Positions 1 to 9,408 of a stretch of DNA of 64,000 bases are shown here, piece after piece (positions within the stretch are counted from its first letter, which is position 1; each line of letters starts with the position of its first letter). Source of the stretch: Actinosynnema sp. ALI-1.44 (GTDB taxonomy: Bacteria > Actinomycetota > Actinomycetes > Mycobacteriales > Pseudonocardiaceae); the NCBI RefSeq assembly GCF_001984155.1, contig NZ_MTQO01000045.1, positions 390,099 through 454,098 on the forward strand, given 5' to 3'. The notes under the pieces are model-generated. The model worked only from the letters and a program-made list of their open reading frames with translations, did no database searches and was not told where the DNA came from. The position numbers and the translations under genes were made by a program.

Positions 1-1066
1 TCAGCGGCTGCACGGCCAGTGGTGACAGGAACTGCCCGAGGAAGATGCCCGTGACCAGTCCACTCAGGACCCGGCCGCGCCGGTCCGGCGGGGCCAGCTC
101 GCTGAGCCGCATGGTGAAGTTCGGCACCGCGGTCCCGACACCGAAGCCGCCGACCAGCAACCCGGCCGTGACGGCGACGACACTGCCCGCCACCCCGACC
201 AGCAACCAGCCCACACCGAGCAGGACGATGCTCACCGTGGTGATCGCCGAGGCGGTCAACCGCTTGCGCAGCGCCGGGTACGCGAGCGCGCCGAGTGCAC
301 TGGTCAGCGTGCTGCCTGCGATCACCACGCCGACGACCACAGGACTCGCGCCGAAGCCGCCGAGCAAGAACGGCAACTGCGTCGGCGCCATGTAGAACAC
401 CAGCGTCGCGACGAGCGCCAACACGTATACGCCGAGCACAGGGCCGGTCATTGCCCGTCCGCTGCTGGCCCCTCTTGGGCGCATGTCTCGCGGAGCGTCT
501 CGTACGGCGAGGACAGCGAACAACGCGACGGCTGCCGACACGGCGTAGATCCAGAACGGTGCCCGCCAGCTCACCGAGGCCAACAGGCCGGCCAGCGGCA
601 GGAACACGACACCGCCCAGGCTCGCGAAGGCTTGTTGCAGGCCCAGGAACGCCGCCCGGCGTGGCCCGTCGAACCAGTCGGTGATCGTCGCGCTGACGGC
701 CGTCATGACACCGCCGACGGCGATACCGAGCAGCGCCCTGGTGACCAGCAACAGGTAGATGTCGCCGACGAAGTACCCGGCGGTGCCGCAGATGGCGTAC
801 AGCACGAGGCTGGACACCAGCAGCGGCCGACGGCCGACACGGTCGGCGATCATCCCGGAGACCGGGGCGCTGACGGCGATCATGAGCGAGGTGACGGTCA
901 GCGCGAGGCGAACCAGCAAATCCGCCCCCGGGCCAGCGAAGACCTTGCCCATCTCCGGCAGGCTGGGTGCGATGATCGCCGCCGCCATGATGGTCAGCGC
1001 CGCCGCGGCCAGTATGGTTCCGCGAGCGAGGAGGCTCGGCGTCGTGACAGTGGGTCGAGTTGTCAT
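1..1066 (-). CDS. MFS transporter, C-terminus cut by window edge
   Basis: Multidrug/small-molecule exporter of the major facilitator superfamily in the cytoplasmic membrane. About 355 residues are visible from an ATG at 1066, preceded by GAAGG seven bases upstream. Hydrophobic segments alternate with short loops, and the loop after helix 2 has the MFS motif A (GMIADRVGRRPLL). The reading frame is still open at base 1, so the last one or two helices are missing. It lies 54 bases downstream of the metallo-hydrolase gene on the same strand and is probably its second operon member. The substrate cannot be told from sequence. Confidence 0.85.
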   Translation of the reverse strand, partial: MTTRPTVTTPSLLARGTILAAAALTIMAAAIIAPSLPEMGKVFAGPGADLLVRLALTVTSLMIAVSAPVSGMIADRVGRRPLLVSSLVLYAICGTAGYFVGDIYLLLVTRALLGIAVGGVMTAVSATITDWFDGPRRAAFLGLQQAFASLGGVVFLPLAGLLASVSWRAPFWIYAVSAAVALFAVLAVRDAPRDMRPRGASSGRAMTGPVLGVYVLALVATLVFYMAPTQLPFLLGGFGASPVVVGVVIAGSTLTSALGALAYPALRKRLTASAITTVSIVLLGVGWLLVGVAGSVVAVTAGLLVGGFGVGTAVPNFTMRLSELAPPDRRGRVLSGLVTGIFLGQFLSPLAVQPL

Positions 1067-1120
1067 GGGAACACCTTCACGCCACGGCAGTCGCCTTCGC
1101 GTCGGTGACGGTCACCTACA

Positions 1121-2215
1121 TCACCGGCCAACCCGCAGGCGCATGAGGTCCTGCCCCACGGTCACCCTTCCTCGGTACCGGCCCCGGCGTGCACCGAGGT
1201 CGGCGCGCTGCTGCCATTGGCGTTGCGGCTGGAAGTCGCCGATGTGGCTGAGCACAAGTGAGTCCACTTCGGACTGACGGGCCACCGCGCCGAGATCGAG
1301 GACGTCCGTGTGCGTCTCGCGCATGTGTTCCACGAACTCGTCCGACGCACCGTGGTCGTGCCACCACTGCGGGTCGCTGGCCTCGTGCACGAGGACGTTC
1401 GCGCGGTGGGCGAGCGTGGGGATGTTCGGCGTCAGCGTTGTGTCCCCGGAGAAGACAACGCTGCCGTGCTCGGTTTCGAACCGGTACGCCAGGCTGGGGA
1501 ACACGACGCCGTGCGACACCAGGATCGCCGTGACTTCCACGTGTTCGTCGCGCATCACCGGGAACGGCTTCATCACCGGGGCGGTCTCGCCGATCGGCGA
1601 CGCGCCGACGTCCGGGATCTTGATCTCGTGCACGCGCAACGCGGTCACCGGGTCGTATCCGATGTGCTCGGCTATGAAGGTGTTGCTGGAGTAGGCGAAG
1701 GCCTCGTTCGACAGCCTCGTCAGGTCCGCGATGCCGGGTGTGGGGTGGTGGGGCGCGACCCATTTCGCGCCGGGGACGTCGGGGAGCGCGCCCGCGCTGG
1801 GCGGCCCGTAGACGTCGATCGTGGGCACACGCCCGGTCGTCGACATGACCGTCGGCGCAAGGAATGCCGGGATGTTGAAGTAGTCGGCGACGTGGTCGGC
1901 GTGCAGGTGCGTGACGAACACGCCCTTGAGCCGCGCCGGATCGAGGCCCGCCCGCATGTACTGCGAGATCGAACCACGGCCGCAGTCGACGATGTAGACG
2001 TTGCCTCGAACGACAAGCGCGGTCGAGATGCCGTACCGGCCGCTGGTGAGAGCGGGACCAGCAGCAGTGCCGAGCAGTACGAGTTCTGTCCCGTTGGTGG
2101 AGGTGCGCGCGTCCGTCGCCACCGCTGTGCTGGGCGACAGCGCGCCGACAGTGGCCACACCTGCTGCGAGGGCACCGGAACGCAGGATCGCCCGTCGTGA
2201 TACCTGGGGGTTCAT
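1121..2215 (-). CDS. Tat-exported metallo-beta-lactamase-fold hydrolase
   Basis: A 364-residue MBL-fold enzyme of the AtsA/RNase Z-like branch, probably acting outside the membrane. Residues 1-34 form a twin-arginine signal (SRRAIL followed by an Ala-rich stretch). The zinc motif HLHADH is at 103-108, with further metal-ligand type motifs downstream (SGDTTL, a C-terminal HIGD). The start at 2215 has GGAAGGGAGAG just upstream. It is first of two genes with the MFS gene behind it. The family includes lactonases, phosphodiesterases and sulfatases, so the substrate is left open. Confidence 0.85.
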   Translation of the reverse strand: MNPQVSRRAILRSGALAAGVATVGALSPSTAVATDARTSTNGTELVLLGTAAGPALTSGRYGISTALVVRGNVYIVDCGRGSISQYMRAGLDPARLKGVFVTHLHADHVADYFNIPAFLAPTVMSTTGRVPTIDVYGPPSAGALPDVPGAKWVAPHHPTPGIADLTRLSNEAFAYSSNTFIAEHIGYDPVTALRVHEIKIPDVGASPIGETAPVMKPFPVMRDEHVEVTAILVSHGVVFPSLAYRFETEHGSVVFSGDTTLTPNIPTLAHRANVLVHEASDPQWWHDHGASDEFVEHMRETHTDVLDLGAVARQSEVDSLVLSHIGDFQPQRQWQQRADLGARRGRYRGRVTVGQDLMRLRVGR

Positions 2216-2363
2216 GGTCTCTCCCTTCCGGGAAGGACCGTCCCACGAACGGGCGCGCGTTCGCGTAGGCAGAGATTACCTAACCTTGACTCGCGGTTGA
2301 GGTCGGGCAGTCGCCGAACTGGTTCACTGGCGGCCGCCCGGCCTCATTCGTGGGAGCACCGGA

Positions 2364-4124
2364 TCAGCAGGCGCCCTGGTCCTGCCAGACCGCCCACGAG
2401 CCGGGCGCACCCGGCTCCGCGCCGGACGAGTACCAGGTGGACTTCCACTTGTGCTCGTTGTACGAGACCAGGTCATCCGGCACGTAGGACGCCGTCGCGT
2501 CCCATGCCGGAACACCGTCGCAGCCAGTGCTACCACCGGTCACGGTCAACGCGTACGTCGCCGTCCGGGTCACCGAACCGGTGCCCGTCACGGTGATCGT
2601 GTAGTTGCCCGCTGCCGCGGACGCGTCGACTGTGACTGTTGCCGTGGAGGACGAACCAGACTGCACAGTCGCCGGACTGAACGACACACTCACACCCGCA
2701 GGCGCCCCCGACGCCGACAACGTGACATCCTGCGCCGGACCAGACGTGGTCGCCGTGTTCACCGTGAACGAGCCCGAGTTGCCGACCGGGACAGTCCCCG
2801 AAGCCGGGCTCAGCGAGACGGAGAAGTCGGGAACAGGCGTGTCCGTGGTAACTGTCAGGCCGTAGTTGGCCGTGTGCACCTTGGCCCCCGTGCCCGTTCC
2901 CGTGCCTATCACCGTGATCTGGGACGTACCCGGTGACGCCGACGAACTGACCGTGACCGTCGCCGTGGACGACGAACCGGACCGCACGGTCGCCGGACTG
3001 AACGACACACTCACACCCGCAGGCGCCCCCGACGCCGACAACGTGACATCCTGCGCCGAACCGGACGTGGTCGCCGTGTTCACCGTGAACGAGCCCGAGT
3101 TGCCGACCTTGACCGAGCCGGACGTCGGGGACAGCGACACCGAGAAGTCGTTCTGCGGTGTCTCGCTGACCGCTTGCTTCCAGATGGTGTAGGCGACGCC
3201 GTCCGCGGACCGGTTGAGCGCGGTGGCGCTGATGTTGCTCGTCGTGTCGCACCGGCTGTGGTAGCACGGGTCGTAGGCGGAGTTGGCCGTGCCGCCCCAC
3301 TTCTGCGCCTGCGAGCTGGACTTGCGGGCGGACGCACCCGTGGCGTACCCGGAGGCCGGGATGCCCGCCTGCTGGAAGGAGTAGTCGTCGGAACGGCCCC
3401 GGCCCTCGACGTTCTCCTCCGGCTGCAGGTTCAACGACTGCCAGTACTCACGCAACGGCGCCGACGCGGTGGTGTTGATGTTGTTGATGAAGTAGCCGGC
3501 GTTGGTGGAGGCCACCATGTCGAAGTTGTAGTACGCCTTGATGGCCGTGCGCTGGGCACCGGTCAGCTGGCCGACGTAGAACTCGGAGCCGTTGAGACCC
3601 TGTTCCTCGTCGGTCCACCAGCCGAACCGGACGTGCTTGGTCATCGTCGGGTTCTTCGCGGCGAGCTGCAGCGCGTTCTCCAACAGCACCCCCGACCCCG
3701 AGCCGTTGTCGTTGATGCCGGGACCGGCCGACACGCTGTCGAGGTGCGCGCCGAACATGATGGTCTGGTTGGTGTCGCCGCCGGGCCAGTCCGCGATCAG
3801 GTTGTTCGACACGTAGGTGCAGGTCGTGCAGCGCTGCTCGACGACCTGGTAACCGGCCGCTTGGAGCTTGCCCTTGATGTACGCGAGGGACTGGGTGTAC
3901 CCGGCACTGCCGGCCCGCCGGTGGCCGCCGCCACTGGTGGCGAAGTTGTTGAACTGGGTCAAGTGGCCCTGCACCGCGGCCACGTCGATGTCCGGCGCGG
4001 CGAGCGCGGCCACGGCGGTGGCGCCGCCGGGCGGACCTTCGGTGGCCGACGCCGGCCCCACAGCCGTGGTAACCCAGGCGAGGGCCGCTAACGCGACCGC
4101 CGCGCCCAGTGTCTTGTGCTTCAT
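2364..4124 (-). CDS. secreted M28 aminopeptidase with Ig-like repeats and chitin-binding tail
   Basis: Zinc exopeptidase related to Streptomyces griseus aminopeptidase, 586 residues, extracellular. A Sec signal peptide (about 1-27) precedes the M28 domain. Family metal ligands are visible as [30 protein letters not shown] and PCYHSRCD. Two Ig-like repeats of about 95 residues follow, then a C-terminal CBM5/12-type module with the AW..Y..gd.VsY..h.W pattern. The start has AAGGAG upstream. Chitin or cell-wall binding coupled to peptide degradation is inferred from the tail. The two middle repeats are also almost identical at DNA level. Confidence 0.92.
   Translation of the reverse strand: MKHKTLGAAVALAALAWVTTAVGPASATEGPPGGATAVAALAAPDIDVAAVQGHLTQFNNFATSGGGHRRAGSAGYTQSLAYIKGKLQAAGYQVVEQRCTTCTYVSNNLIADWPGGDTNQTIMFGAHLDSVSAGPGINDNGSGSGVLLENALQLAAKNPTMTKHVRFGWWTDEEQGLNGSEFYVGQLTGAQRTAIKAYYNFDMVASTNAGYFINNINTTASAPLREYWQSLNLQPEENVEGRGRSDDYSFQQAGIPASGYATGASARKSSSQAQKWGGTANSAYDPCYHSRCDTTSNISATALNRSADGVAYTIWKQAVSETPQNDFSVSLSPTSGSVKVGNSGSFTVNTATTSGSAQDVTLSASGAPAGVSVSFSPATVRSGSSSTATVTVSSSASPGTSQITVIGTGTGTGAKVHTANYGLTVTTDTPVPDFSVSLSPASGTVPVGNSGSFTVNTATTSGPAQDVTLSASGAPAGVSVSFSPATVQSGSSSTATVTVDASAAAGNYTITVTGTGSVTRTATYALTVTGGSTGCDGVPAWDATASYVPDDLVSYNEHKWKSTWYSSGAEPGAPGSWAVWQDQGAC
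2641..2786. repeat. direct repeat copy 1, inside M28 gene
   Basis: A 146-base stretch almost identical to 2962-3107 (a handful of substitutions). It encodes part of the second Ig-like domain. The two domains are therefore a recent in-gene duplication, or are kept alike by gene conversion. Confidence 0.9.
2962..3107. repeat. direct repeat copy 2, inside M28 gene
   Basis: Partner of 2641-2786. It encodes part of the first Ig-like domain. Recombination between the copies would delete exactly one repeat unit (321 bases) and keep the frame. Confidence 0.9.
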
Positions 4125-4787
4125 CCGATGCTCCTTGTAAGGCAGGGAAAGCGTGGCCGCTCCCCGCCCCGCAGAAGCTTGGGCTGCACGTTCGGGGCAC
4201 GGCCGAGCCAGCGAAGCGTCGCACCACGGAAACCCGAAAATTAGGGCTACCAGTAGGTACCGGCGAAGCGGTACCGCGGCAACACTTCAGGGTTGCGCAC
4301 TGGTCCATACCAATCGCGGCCCACCTCGGCGAGACCGTACATCGACCACCAGACCGCCCCAACAGGACACAACAAAACCCCATAAACCCCGCCACTCACC
4401 CGAGAAAACCACCCCCACCGAAGAAACACCGCCCCGGCCGACCCGCCCGACCGAAGCCCCACCGGTCCGGCGTGCTGATCTGCTCGGGACGGGACAGCTC
4501 CCACCGCCCGTCCACATAGGTCGGTTCGGTCAGCTCGCGCCGCCGGCCTCCACACTCACGACCAGCGTGCCGAACACGCGTTCGGCGAACCCCGCTTGAA
4601 CCGAGGATTTGCCCCGAGTCCGAAGCCGGGTTAGATTCATGGTGTCGCGAAAAACGATGTCCTGCGGCGTTGCTCGCCGGACATCGCGCACACATCGATG
4701 CAGGACGGTTCCTATCGGTGAGCGTCTCCGTGCCGAGATCGGGCTTCCCGCCCGCTCCCGGCGTCGACCGCAACCGAGGAGCACACC
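4125..4787. other. intergenic region, no convincing gene
   Basis: A 663-base gap between divergent genes. I see no reading frame with a plausible start and protein-like composition. It holds the start-proximal DNA of the M28 gene, a short hairpin (GGTACCG/CGGTACC, arms 4256-4262 and 4269-4275), and a promoter candidate for the FAD monooxygenase near 4609. Confidence 0.6.
4609..4637 (+). promoter_or_regulatory. candidate sigma70-type promoter for FAD monooxygenase
   Basis: TTGCCC (4609-4614) and TAGATT (4632-4637) are separated by 17 bases, about 150 bases before the ATG at 4788. This is a pattern match only. Confidence 0.35.
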
Positions 4788-5909
4788 ATGCGGAAAACCG
4801 TCACCATCGTCGGAGCGGGACTGGGCGGCCTGATGCTCGCCCGGGTACTCCAAACCCACGGCGTCGCCGCCACGATCTACGAGGGTGAGGCGTCGGCGAC
4901 GGCGCGCACCCAGGGCGGCCTACTCGACATCCACGAAGAAACCGGTCAGGTCGCGCTCCGCGCGGCGGGCTTGTACGACGAGTTCCGCGCCCTGGTCCGG
5001 CCAGGCGAGGACGCCAAGCGCGTCGTCGACCGCCACGGCACGATCCTGCTCGACCGGCCCACGGACTCCCGTTCGGCCCGCCCCGAGGTGGATCGCGGCG
5101 AGCTCCGGCGCCTGCTCATCGACTCGCTCGCCCCCGGCACCATCCAGTGGGGCCACAAGCTCACCGCGCTCCGGCACCACCCGACGGGCGGCTTCGACCT
5201 CACCTTCACGGCAGGTTCCCCCGTCCGTGCCGACGTCGTCGTCGGAGCGGACGGCGCCTGGTCGAAGGTGCGGCCGCTGCTCACCCAGGCCGAGCCGCGC
5301 TACAGCGGCACCTGCTTCGTCGAGATCGCCCTCGCCCCGGGCAGCCGGGAGCACCGGGCAAGCGTGGCCACGATCGGCAGCGGCACACTGATGGCGGTCG
5401 CGCCGGGCCAGGGCATCATCGTCCACCGCGACGCGGACGGCGGTGTGCGCGGTTACGTAGCGCTGAACAAGCCCGAGGAGTGGATGCGGTCGATCGACTT
5501 CGGTGACCCGGCCGCCGGACTCCGCCGCCTCGCCCACGAGTTCGATGGCTGGTCGCCGCTGCTCACCGCGTTCGTGACAGGCAGCGACGCGGAGCCGTGG
5601 CTCCGGCCGATCCACGCGCTCCCTGTCGGGCTCAGCTGGGACCGGGTGCCGGGCGTGACGCTCGTCGGCGACGCCGCGCACCTGATGTCGCCCTTCGCTG
5701 GCGAAGGCGCCAACCTCGCCATGTTCGACGGCGCCGACCTGGCGCTCGAACTGGCCGGGCACCCCGACGTCGAGACCGCGCTCGCCGCCTACGAGAAGCG
5801 GCTTTTCCCCCGCAGCCGCGAGGTCGCCGCCCACTCGGCGCACAATCTCGAGACCTTCTTCGGCCAGGAGGCGCCGAACAGCGTGGTCACGCTGTTCCAA
5901 CGCTTGTGA
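4788..5909 (+). CDS. FAD-dependent monooxygenase (TetX/PHBH-like)
   Basis: Group A flavoprotein hydroxylase of 373 residues, cytosolic, expected to use NAD(P)H and O2 on an aromatic or polyketide-like substrate. The N-terminal Rossmann motif is GAGLGG (residues 9-14). A DG-type motif (VVGADGAWS) and the FAD-ribityl motif GDAAHLMSPFAGEGAN are in their usual places. The ATG has GAGGAG upstream. The sequence after its stop is a VOC-domain remnant. Relatives include tetracycline-inactivating TetX, but the overall similarity pattern does not allow that function to be assigned. Confidence 0.9.
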   Translation: MRKTVTIVGAGLGGLMLARVLQTHGVAATIYEGEASATARTQGGLLDIHEETGQVALRAAGLYDEFRALVRPGEDAKRVVDRHGTILLDRPTDSRSARPEVDRGELRRLLIDSLAPGTIQWGHKLTALRHHPTGGFDLTFTAGSPVRADVVVGADGAWSKVRPLLTQAEPRYSGTCFVEIALAPGSREHRASVATIGSGTLMAVAPGQGIIVHRDADGGVRGYVALNKPEEWMRSIDFGDPAAGLRRLAHEFDGWSPLLTAFVTGSDAEPWLRPIHALPVGLSWDRVPGVTLVGDAAHLMSPFAGEGANLAMFDGADLALELAGHPDVETALAAYEKRLFPRSREVAAHSAHNLETFFGQEAPNSVVTLFQRL

Positions 5910-6053
5910 GGGCGGGTCCGGGACCTGTGTGAAGACCTTTCCCATGGTCGCCCCCAGAGCAGCGAGGTCGAGGACCTCGGCGGAGTGTTCTACGCGTACT
6001 TCGCCGACCCCGACGGCAATACCTGGTGCCTTCAGCACATGCCCTGGCGTTAA
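5910..6053 (+). pseudogene. C-terminal remnant of a VOC/glyoxalase-family gene
   Basis: The reading frame directly after the monooxygenase stop codon encodes about 47 residues ending in YFADPDGNTWCLQHMPW before a TAA. DPDGN.W.LQ is the usual C-terminal end of VOC-superfamily proteins. No start codon or first beta-alpha-beta half is present. It is a 3' fragment, probably left by a deletion that brought the monooxygenase gene against it. Confidence 0.6.
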
Positions 6054-6073
6054 CCCCACGCGGGCCGGGTCGA

Positions 6074-7135
6074 TCACGGCGATTCGATGAGTCGTGTGGC
6101 GTGCAGAGCGGCAGAAAGGACACCCGGGTCACCGGTGTGGTCGAAGACGTCAAGGGCAGTGTCGACGAATTTGATGACATGCTCGTCTCCGTGCTGAGCG
6201 GCCCGGTCGAGTACCTCGGCCGCTGGATCGGACCCGACCAGTGGTACCGACACGGTTGCTGGTTGCGCAGGGGCGTATGCGGCGGTGATAGCCGCACTGG
6301 CGTACCAGACCGCGGCCAAGCTGGGCACCCACATCGATGGGGGCAACACGGGCAGGACGTGCCGGACGGCGTTGGGGGCGGTCGCGGTGTGGACCAGCAG
6401 CACCGGGCTTGCCTGGCCATACGACAGATAGCCGAGCACAGCGGCCTGGACCAGGTCGGCCAGGCGAGCAGGCACGTCGCCCGGGCTGGCCGCCGGGCGC
6501 AGGGCTACCAGCGCGGCCAGCCATCCGGGAAGCTCGGCGAGCCGGTTCAGGCGGTGCGCGATGAATCCGCTTTGCTCGGTCAGCCGGGGAACTGCGGCCA
6601 ACGCGGCACGAGCAGGCAGGACACCGGCGGGCGTGGTGACGCCGGGCAGGGTGCGCCACCTGGCGGCCCAAAAGGCCAGCCCGTAGCCCAGTTCGGCGGC
6701 CGCCACGCGGTCTTGGTCCGCGGCGCGCAGGGCACGCACCGCATGACTGACGCGGATGACACCATGCGTTGAGCCGGCGACGATGCCGGGTAGCAGCCGT
6801 GGCCACCAAGTCGCCAGTACCTGCCGCCATGGTCGCTCCGCGATGCGCTGGGTGAAGTAGGCCGTCCAGTCACCGATCCGCCGCGGGTCACCGAGAGCGG
6901 CGCGCCAGTTGTGCGCGGTGATCCGCTGGGTGGTGCCGGGCAGTTCGGTCAGCCGGTCAATGTAATGGTCCAGCCAGCTGTGCACATCCACATCAAGACC
7001 GCGGCGCACCATCACTTCGACCGCCATCGGGCCATGATTGGTCAGCCCGTGGTTGCCCTCCTCGTCTCCGCCGAACTCCGGCCCCTTGCTGTGCAGCCGC
7101 TGATACGCCTCATCGAGAACCGCGTTGGATGTCAT
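6074..7135 (-). CDS. questin oxidase family protein (DUF4243)
   Basis: About 353 residues, related to the fungal questin oxidase/AflY family of Baeyer-Villiger-type anthraquinone oxidases; bacterial members have no settled role. The family hallmark GNHGLTNHGPMAVE is near the N-terminus, followed by helical sequence rich in Ala/Leu/Trp. I chose ATG 7135 because GAGGCGAG precedes it; the upstream in-frame ATG at 7189 has no ribosome-binding site. Divergent from the regulator at 7230, which probably controls it. Confidence 0.75.
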   Translation of the reverse strand: MTSNAVLDEAYQRLHSKGPEFGGDEEGNHGLTNHGPMAVEVMVRRGLDVDVHSWLDHYIDRLTELPGTTQRITAHNWRAALGDPRRIGDWTAYFTQRIAERPWRQVLATWWPRLLPGIVAGSTHGVIRVSHAVRALRAADQDRVAAAELGYGLAFWAARWRTLPGVTTPAGVLPARAALAAVPRLTEQSGFIAHRLNRLAELPGWLAALVALRPAASPGDVPARLADLVQAAVLGYLSYGQASPVLLVHTATAPNAVRHVLPVLPPSMWVPSLAAVWYASAAITAAYAPAQPATVSVPLVGSDPAAEVLDRAAQHGDEHVIKFVDTALDVFDHTGDPGVLSAALHATRLIESP

Positions 7136-7202
7136 CACTCGCCTCACTGGACCACCTGTCGCCGGGTCACGAGCATGCGCGGCCAACAAGGAAACGGTCC
7201 AG

Positions 7203-7222
7203 GATTAGCTTCTGGCCTAATC
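7203..7222. promoter_or_regulatory. inverted-repeat operator candidate
   Basis: GATTAG and CTAATC arms separated by eight bases, in the 94-base gap between the divergent questin oxidase and ArsR-type genes. TAATCT inside the right arm could be the -10 box of a leaderless transcript starting near GTG 7230, so a bound regulator would block its own promoter. Confidence 0.45.
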
Positions 7223-7229
7223 TCGTTAC

Positions 7230-8234
7230 GTGATTCGACTGCGATTCGGCGTCGAGGACCTCAGCCAGGTGCGATTCGCCACATCCCCGCTCTGGGAGGC
7301 CGTGACGAGCCTGCGGGCACTGACCATCGGTTCGAATACCGGACTGCACGCGCCCTGGCTCACACAGGTTCGGCGGCACCTTGGCGATCTCGACGACCTG
7401 GACCTGCTCACCACCGTGGTACGCCCCGTCGGCTACCTCCCGGACTTCCTGCACCCGATCCCACCGCGCCGGGCACCGAGCTTCGACACCAGCCTGAAGA
7501 CGTTGGCCGCCACCGATCCCCGTCTGGTCGCCACCGAGTTGGCACACCTCGCCCAGCACCCGATGGCCATGCGTGGACCGGGACGCATTCACCGCCGCGC
7601 GGTGCTGGACGACCTGATCTCCGACCCTCAGTCCGGACTCGCCCGGATCGTGGCTGCCCTCGACAGCTACTGGCGGGTGAGCATCGCGCCCTACTGGCCG
7701 CGCATGCGGGCGCTGCTCCACGCTGATCTGGCCCACCGGTTGCAGGAACTCGCCTCCGGCGGCGTACGCCAGCTGTTGCGGACCCTGCACCCAGCGGTCA
7801 GCTTCAACCGCGACACCCTCAGCATCGTCAAGTACTACGACGGAACTGCTGATCTGCGACAACGCGGCCTGCTGTTGATCCCCTGCGTTTTCGCCTGGCC
7901 CGACGTCATCGTCCGCACCGCCAACCCGCAACCGGCGGTCACCTACGCTCCGCGCGGACTCGGCCGGCTGTGGGAATCCCATCCCGGCACACACGGCTCC
8001 CCACTGGCAGGCGTGCTCGGCGACAGCCGCGCCGCGATCCTCGCCCACCTCGATCTGCCGATGTCCACCACGCACCTGGCCGGTCAGCTCGACCTGGCCG
8101 CACCCACAGTCAACGTGCACCTCAAAGCGCTCAGCCGAGCCGGCATCGTGACCTCCCGCCGCGACGGACACACCGTGTTCTACCAACGCACCCCGCTCGG
8201 CGACCAGCTCATCGCCGCCGCAGCACCACAGTGA
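7230..8234 (+). CDS. ArsR-type winged-helix regulator with DUF5937-like N-terminal domain
   Basis: A 334-residue transcription factor. The first ~240 residues match the long actinobacterial domain found in front of ArsR-like helix-turn-helices (MIRLRFGVEDLSQVRFATSP is typical of the N-terminus). The C-terminal ~80 residues form the winged helix (STTHLAGQLDLAAPTVNVHL then a beta-wing, RRDGHTVFYQRT). No metal-binding cysteines of classical ArsR sensors are visible, so the ligand is unlikely to be a thiophilic metal. GTG start without a clear ribosome-binding site, consistent with leaderless translation. Confidence 0.8.
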   Translation: MIRLRFGVEDLSQVRFATSPLWEAVTSLRALTIGSNTGLHAPWLTQVRRHLGDLDDLDLLTTVVRPVGYLPDFLHPIPPRRAPSFDTSLKTLAATDPRLVATELAHLAQHPMAMRGPGRIHRRAVLDDLISDPQSGLARIVAALDSYWRVSIAPYWPRMRALLHADLAHRLQELASGGVRQLLRTLHPAVSFNRDTLSIVKYYDGTADLRQRGLLLIPCVFAWPDVIVRTANPQPAVTYAPRGLGRLWESHPGTHGSPLAGVLGDSRAAILAHLDLPMSTTHLAGQLDLAAPTVNVHLKALSRAGIVTSRRDGHTVFYQRTPLGDQLIAAAAPQ

Positions 8235-8393
8235 CACCTGGCAAGGCCCAAGCGTCGCCCTCTCCCCTCCGGCCGCCCAGTTGCCTCAGCATTCCCGACC
8301 GTCCAGTGGTCATTGCACGCATGGACCGGGCTCTACCCCGTCGACCGCGCCTCACACCTGTGCTTCAGCCCAGTACCCGAAGAGGTGGGGTGG

Positions 8394-9299
8394 TCAGGCC
8401 ATGGCGCCACGTTCGGCCAGCGCGGGCAGGCTGAGACGATCCCGGGTGGTCTCGTCGAACTCGTCCAGGACCTCGTGCAGGGCGTCCGAAAGGTGGTCGA
8501 GTGAACGGACCGCGTACAGCACCGGCTGGTAGCCCGCGGCCTGGTAAGCCTGGGCGGCGATGGCGTGGATGTCCCAGGGGCGGATCTCAGCGTGGCGCAG
8601 GTGCCGCAGCTCGCCCCAGGACGACAACAGGGCCGCGCCATAGGCCTTGACCTCGTCATCCTGGATGGTGACGCCGTACTCCAGACTGAACCAGTAGACA
8701 CGGCTGAGCAGGTCCAGGGCGTCCTCGCTGTCCACTCGGGCGGCGGCGCGGCCGAACATCCGGTACAGACCGGCGAACCACGGGCAGCTCAGGTGCGTGC
8801 CGTGCCCGAACACATCGTGCAGCACGTCCGGCTCCGGCGTGTACAACGGCACCGCCGGGTGACGGACGTACTGCACGGCGTGGAAGTAGCCACGAGCCAT
8901 CGAGCCCAGGAACCTCTTGTTCGGCACCAACCCCCCGGCCAAGGTGAAGCGGAACCCGGTCAGCTCGTGCAGCCGGTCGCCGACCTCGGCGTGCTGCGGA
9001 ACGTGGTCGGCGGGGATCGGCGCCGCGTCACGCGCGTGCAGCACCTCGCGGCACACCGTCTCCTCATGGACGTTGTGCAACGCGGCGTGCACACGACGCC
9101 AGGTCGCATGCTCCGACTCGGTGTAGTGCACCAGCGGCGAGGGCGCACCTACCTGGTGGCCGACGGCGAGGGCCACCACCGCGTCCCGCCGCCGGGCGTA
9201 GACGACGTCGCGGAAACCCGGGTGCTGCCGGGCGGCACCCAGATGACCGTCCGGTGCGACCGGAGCCCGTCCAGGCTGGAGCGTGGTGTGGCTGTCCAT
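8394..9299 (-). CDS. phhA: phenylalanine 4-hydroxylase
   Basis: Pterin-dependent aromatic amino acid hydroxylase, about 301 residues, converting phenylalanine to tyrosine with Fe(II), O2 and tetrahydropterin. The iron facial triad is visible: PDVLHDVFGH supplies His161 and His166, and FSLEYG supplies Glu207. Length matches bacterial single-domain enzymes (no ACT regulatory domain). I prefer ATG 9299 over the TTG at 9332, though neither has a strong ribosome-binding site. It stands alone on its strand, so either tyrosine supply/catabolism or a secondary-metabolite role is possible. Confidence 0.9.
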   Translation of the reverse strand: MDSHTTLQPGRAPVAPDGHLGAARQHPGFRDVVYARRRDAVVALAVGHQVGAPSPLVHYTESEHATWRRVHAALHNVHEETVCREVLHARDAAPIPADHVPQHAEVGDRLHELTGFRFTLAGGLVPNKRFLGSMARGYFHAVQYVRHPAVPLYTPEPDVLHDVFGHGTHLSCPWFAGLYRMFGRAAARVDSEDALDLLSRVYWFSLEYGVTIQDDEVKAYGAALLSSWGELRHLRHAEIRPWDIHAIAAQAYQAAGYQPVLYAVRSLDHLSDALHEVLDEFDETTRDRLSLPALAERGAMA

Positions 9300-9408
9300 G
9301 CCCGGAGGCCTACCCGGACAGGACCTTGTCAAGCGATGGCCAGGTCAGACCAACCCGATCGAGCGACAAGGGCGGTCGGTCACTGTGGTGTGTGGCTCGT
9401 GTCCAGCA

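Noticed and set aside
295..1277. Several open plus-strand frames over the MFS gene and beyond.
   Set aside because: Arg/Pro-rich composition and no family pattern; they are reverse-strand shadows of real genes.
2271..2289. Possible iron box (AGGTTAGGTAATCT on the minus strand) upstream of the metallo-hydrolase/MFS pair.
   Set aside because: Only one half-site fits the DtxR/IdeR consensus (about half of 19 positions); neighbours have no clear iron function.
4788..5909. Naming the FAD monooxygenase tetX (tetracycline inactivation).
   Set aside because: Fold and motifs fit the wide group of flavin hydroxylases; nothing in the sequence or neighbourhood shows tetracycline as substrate.
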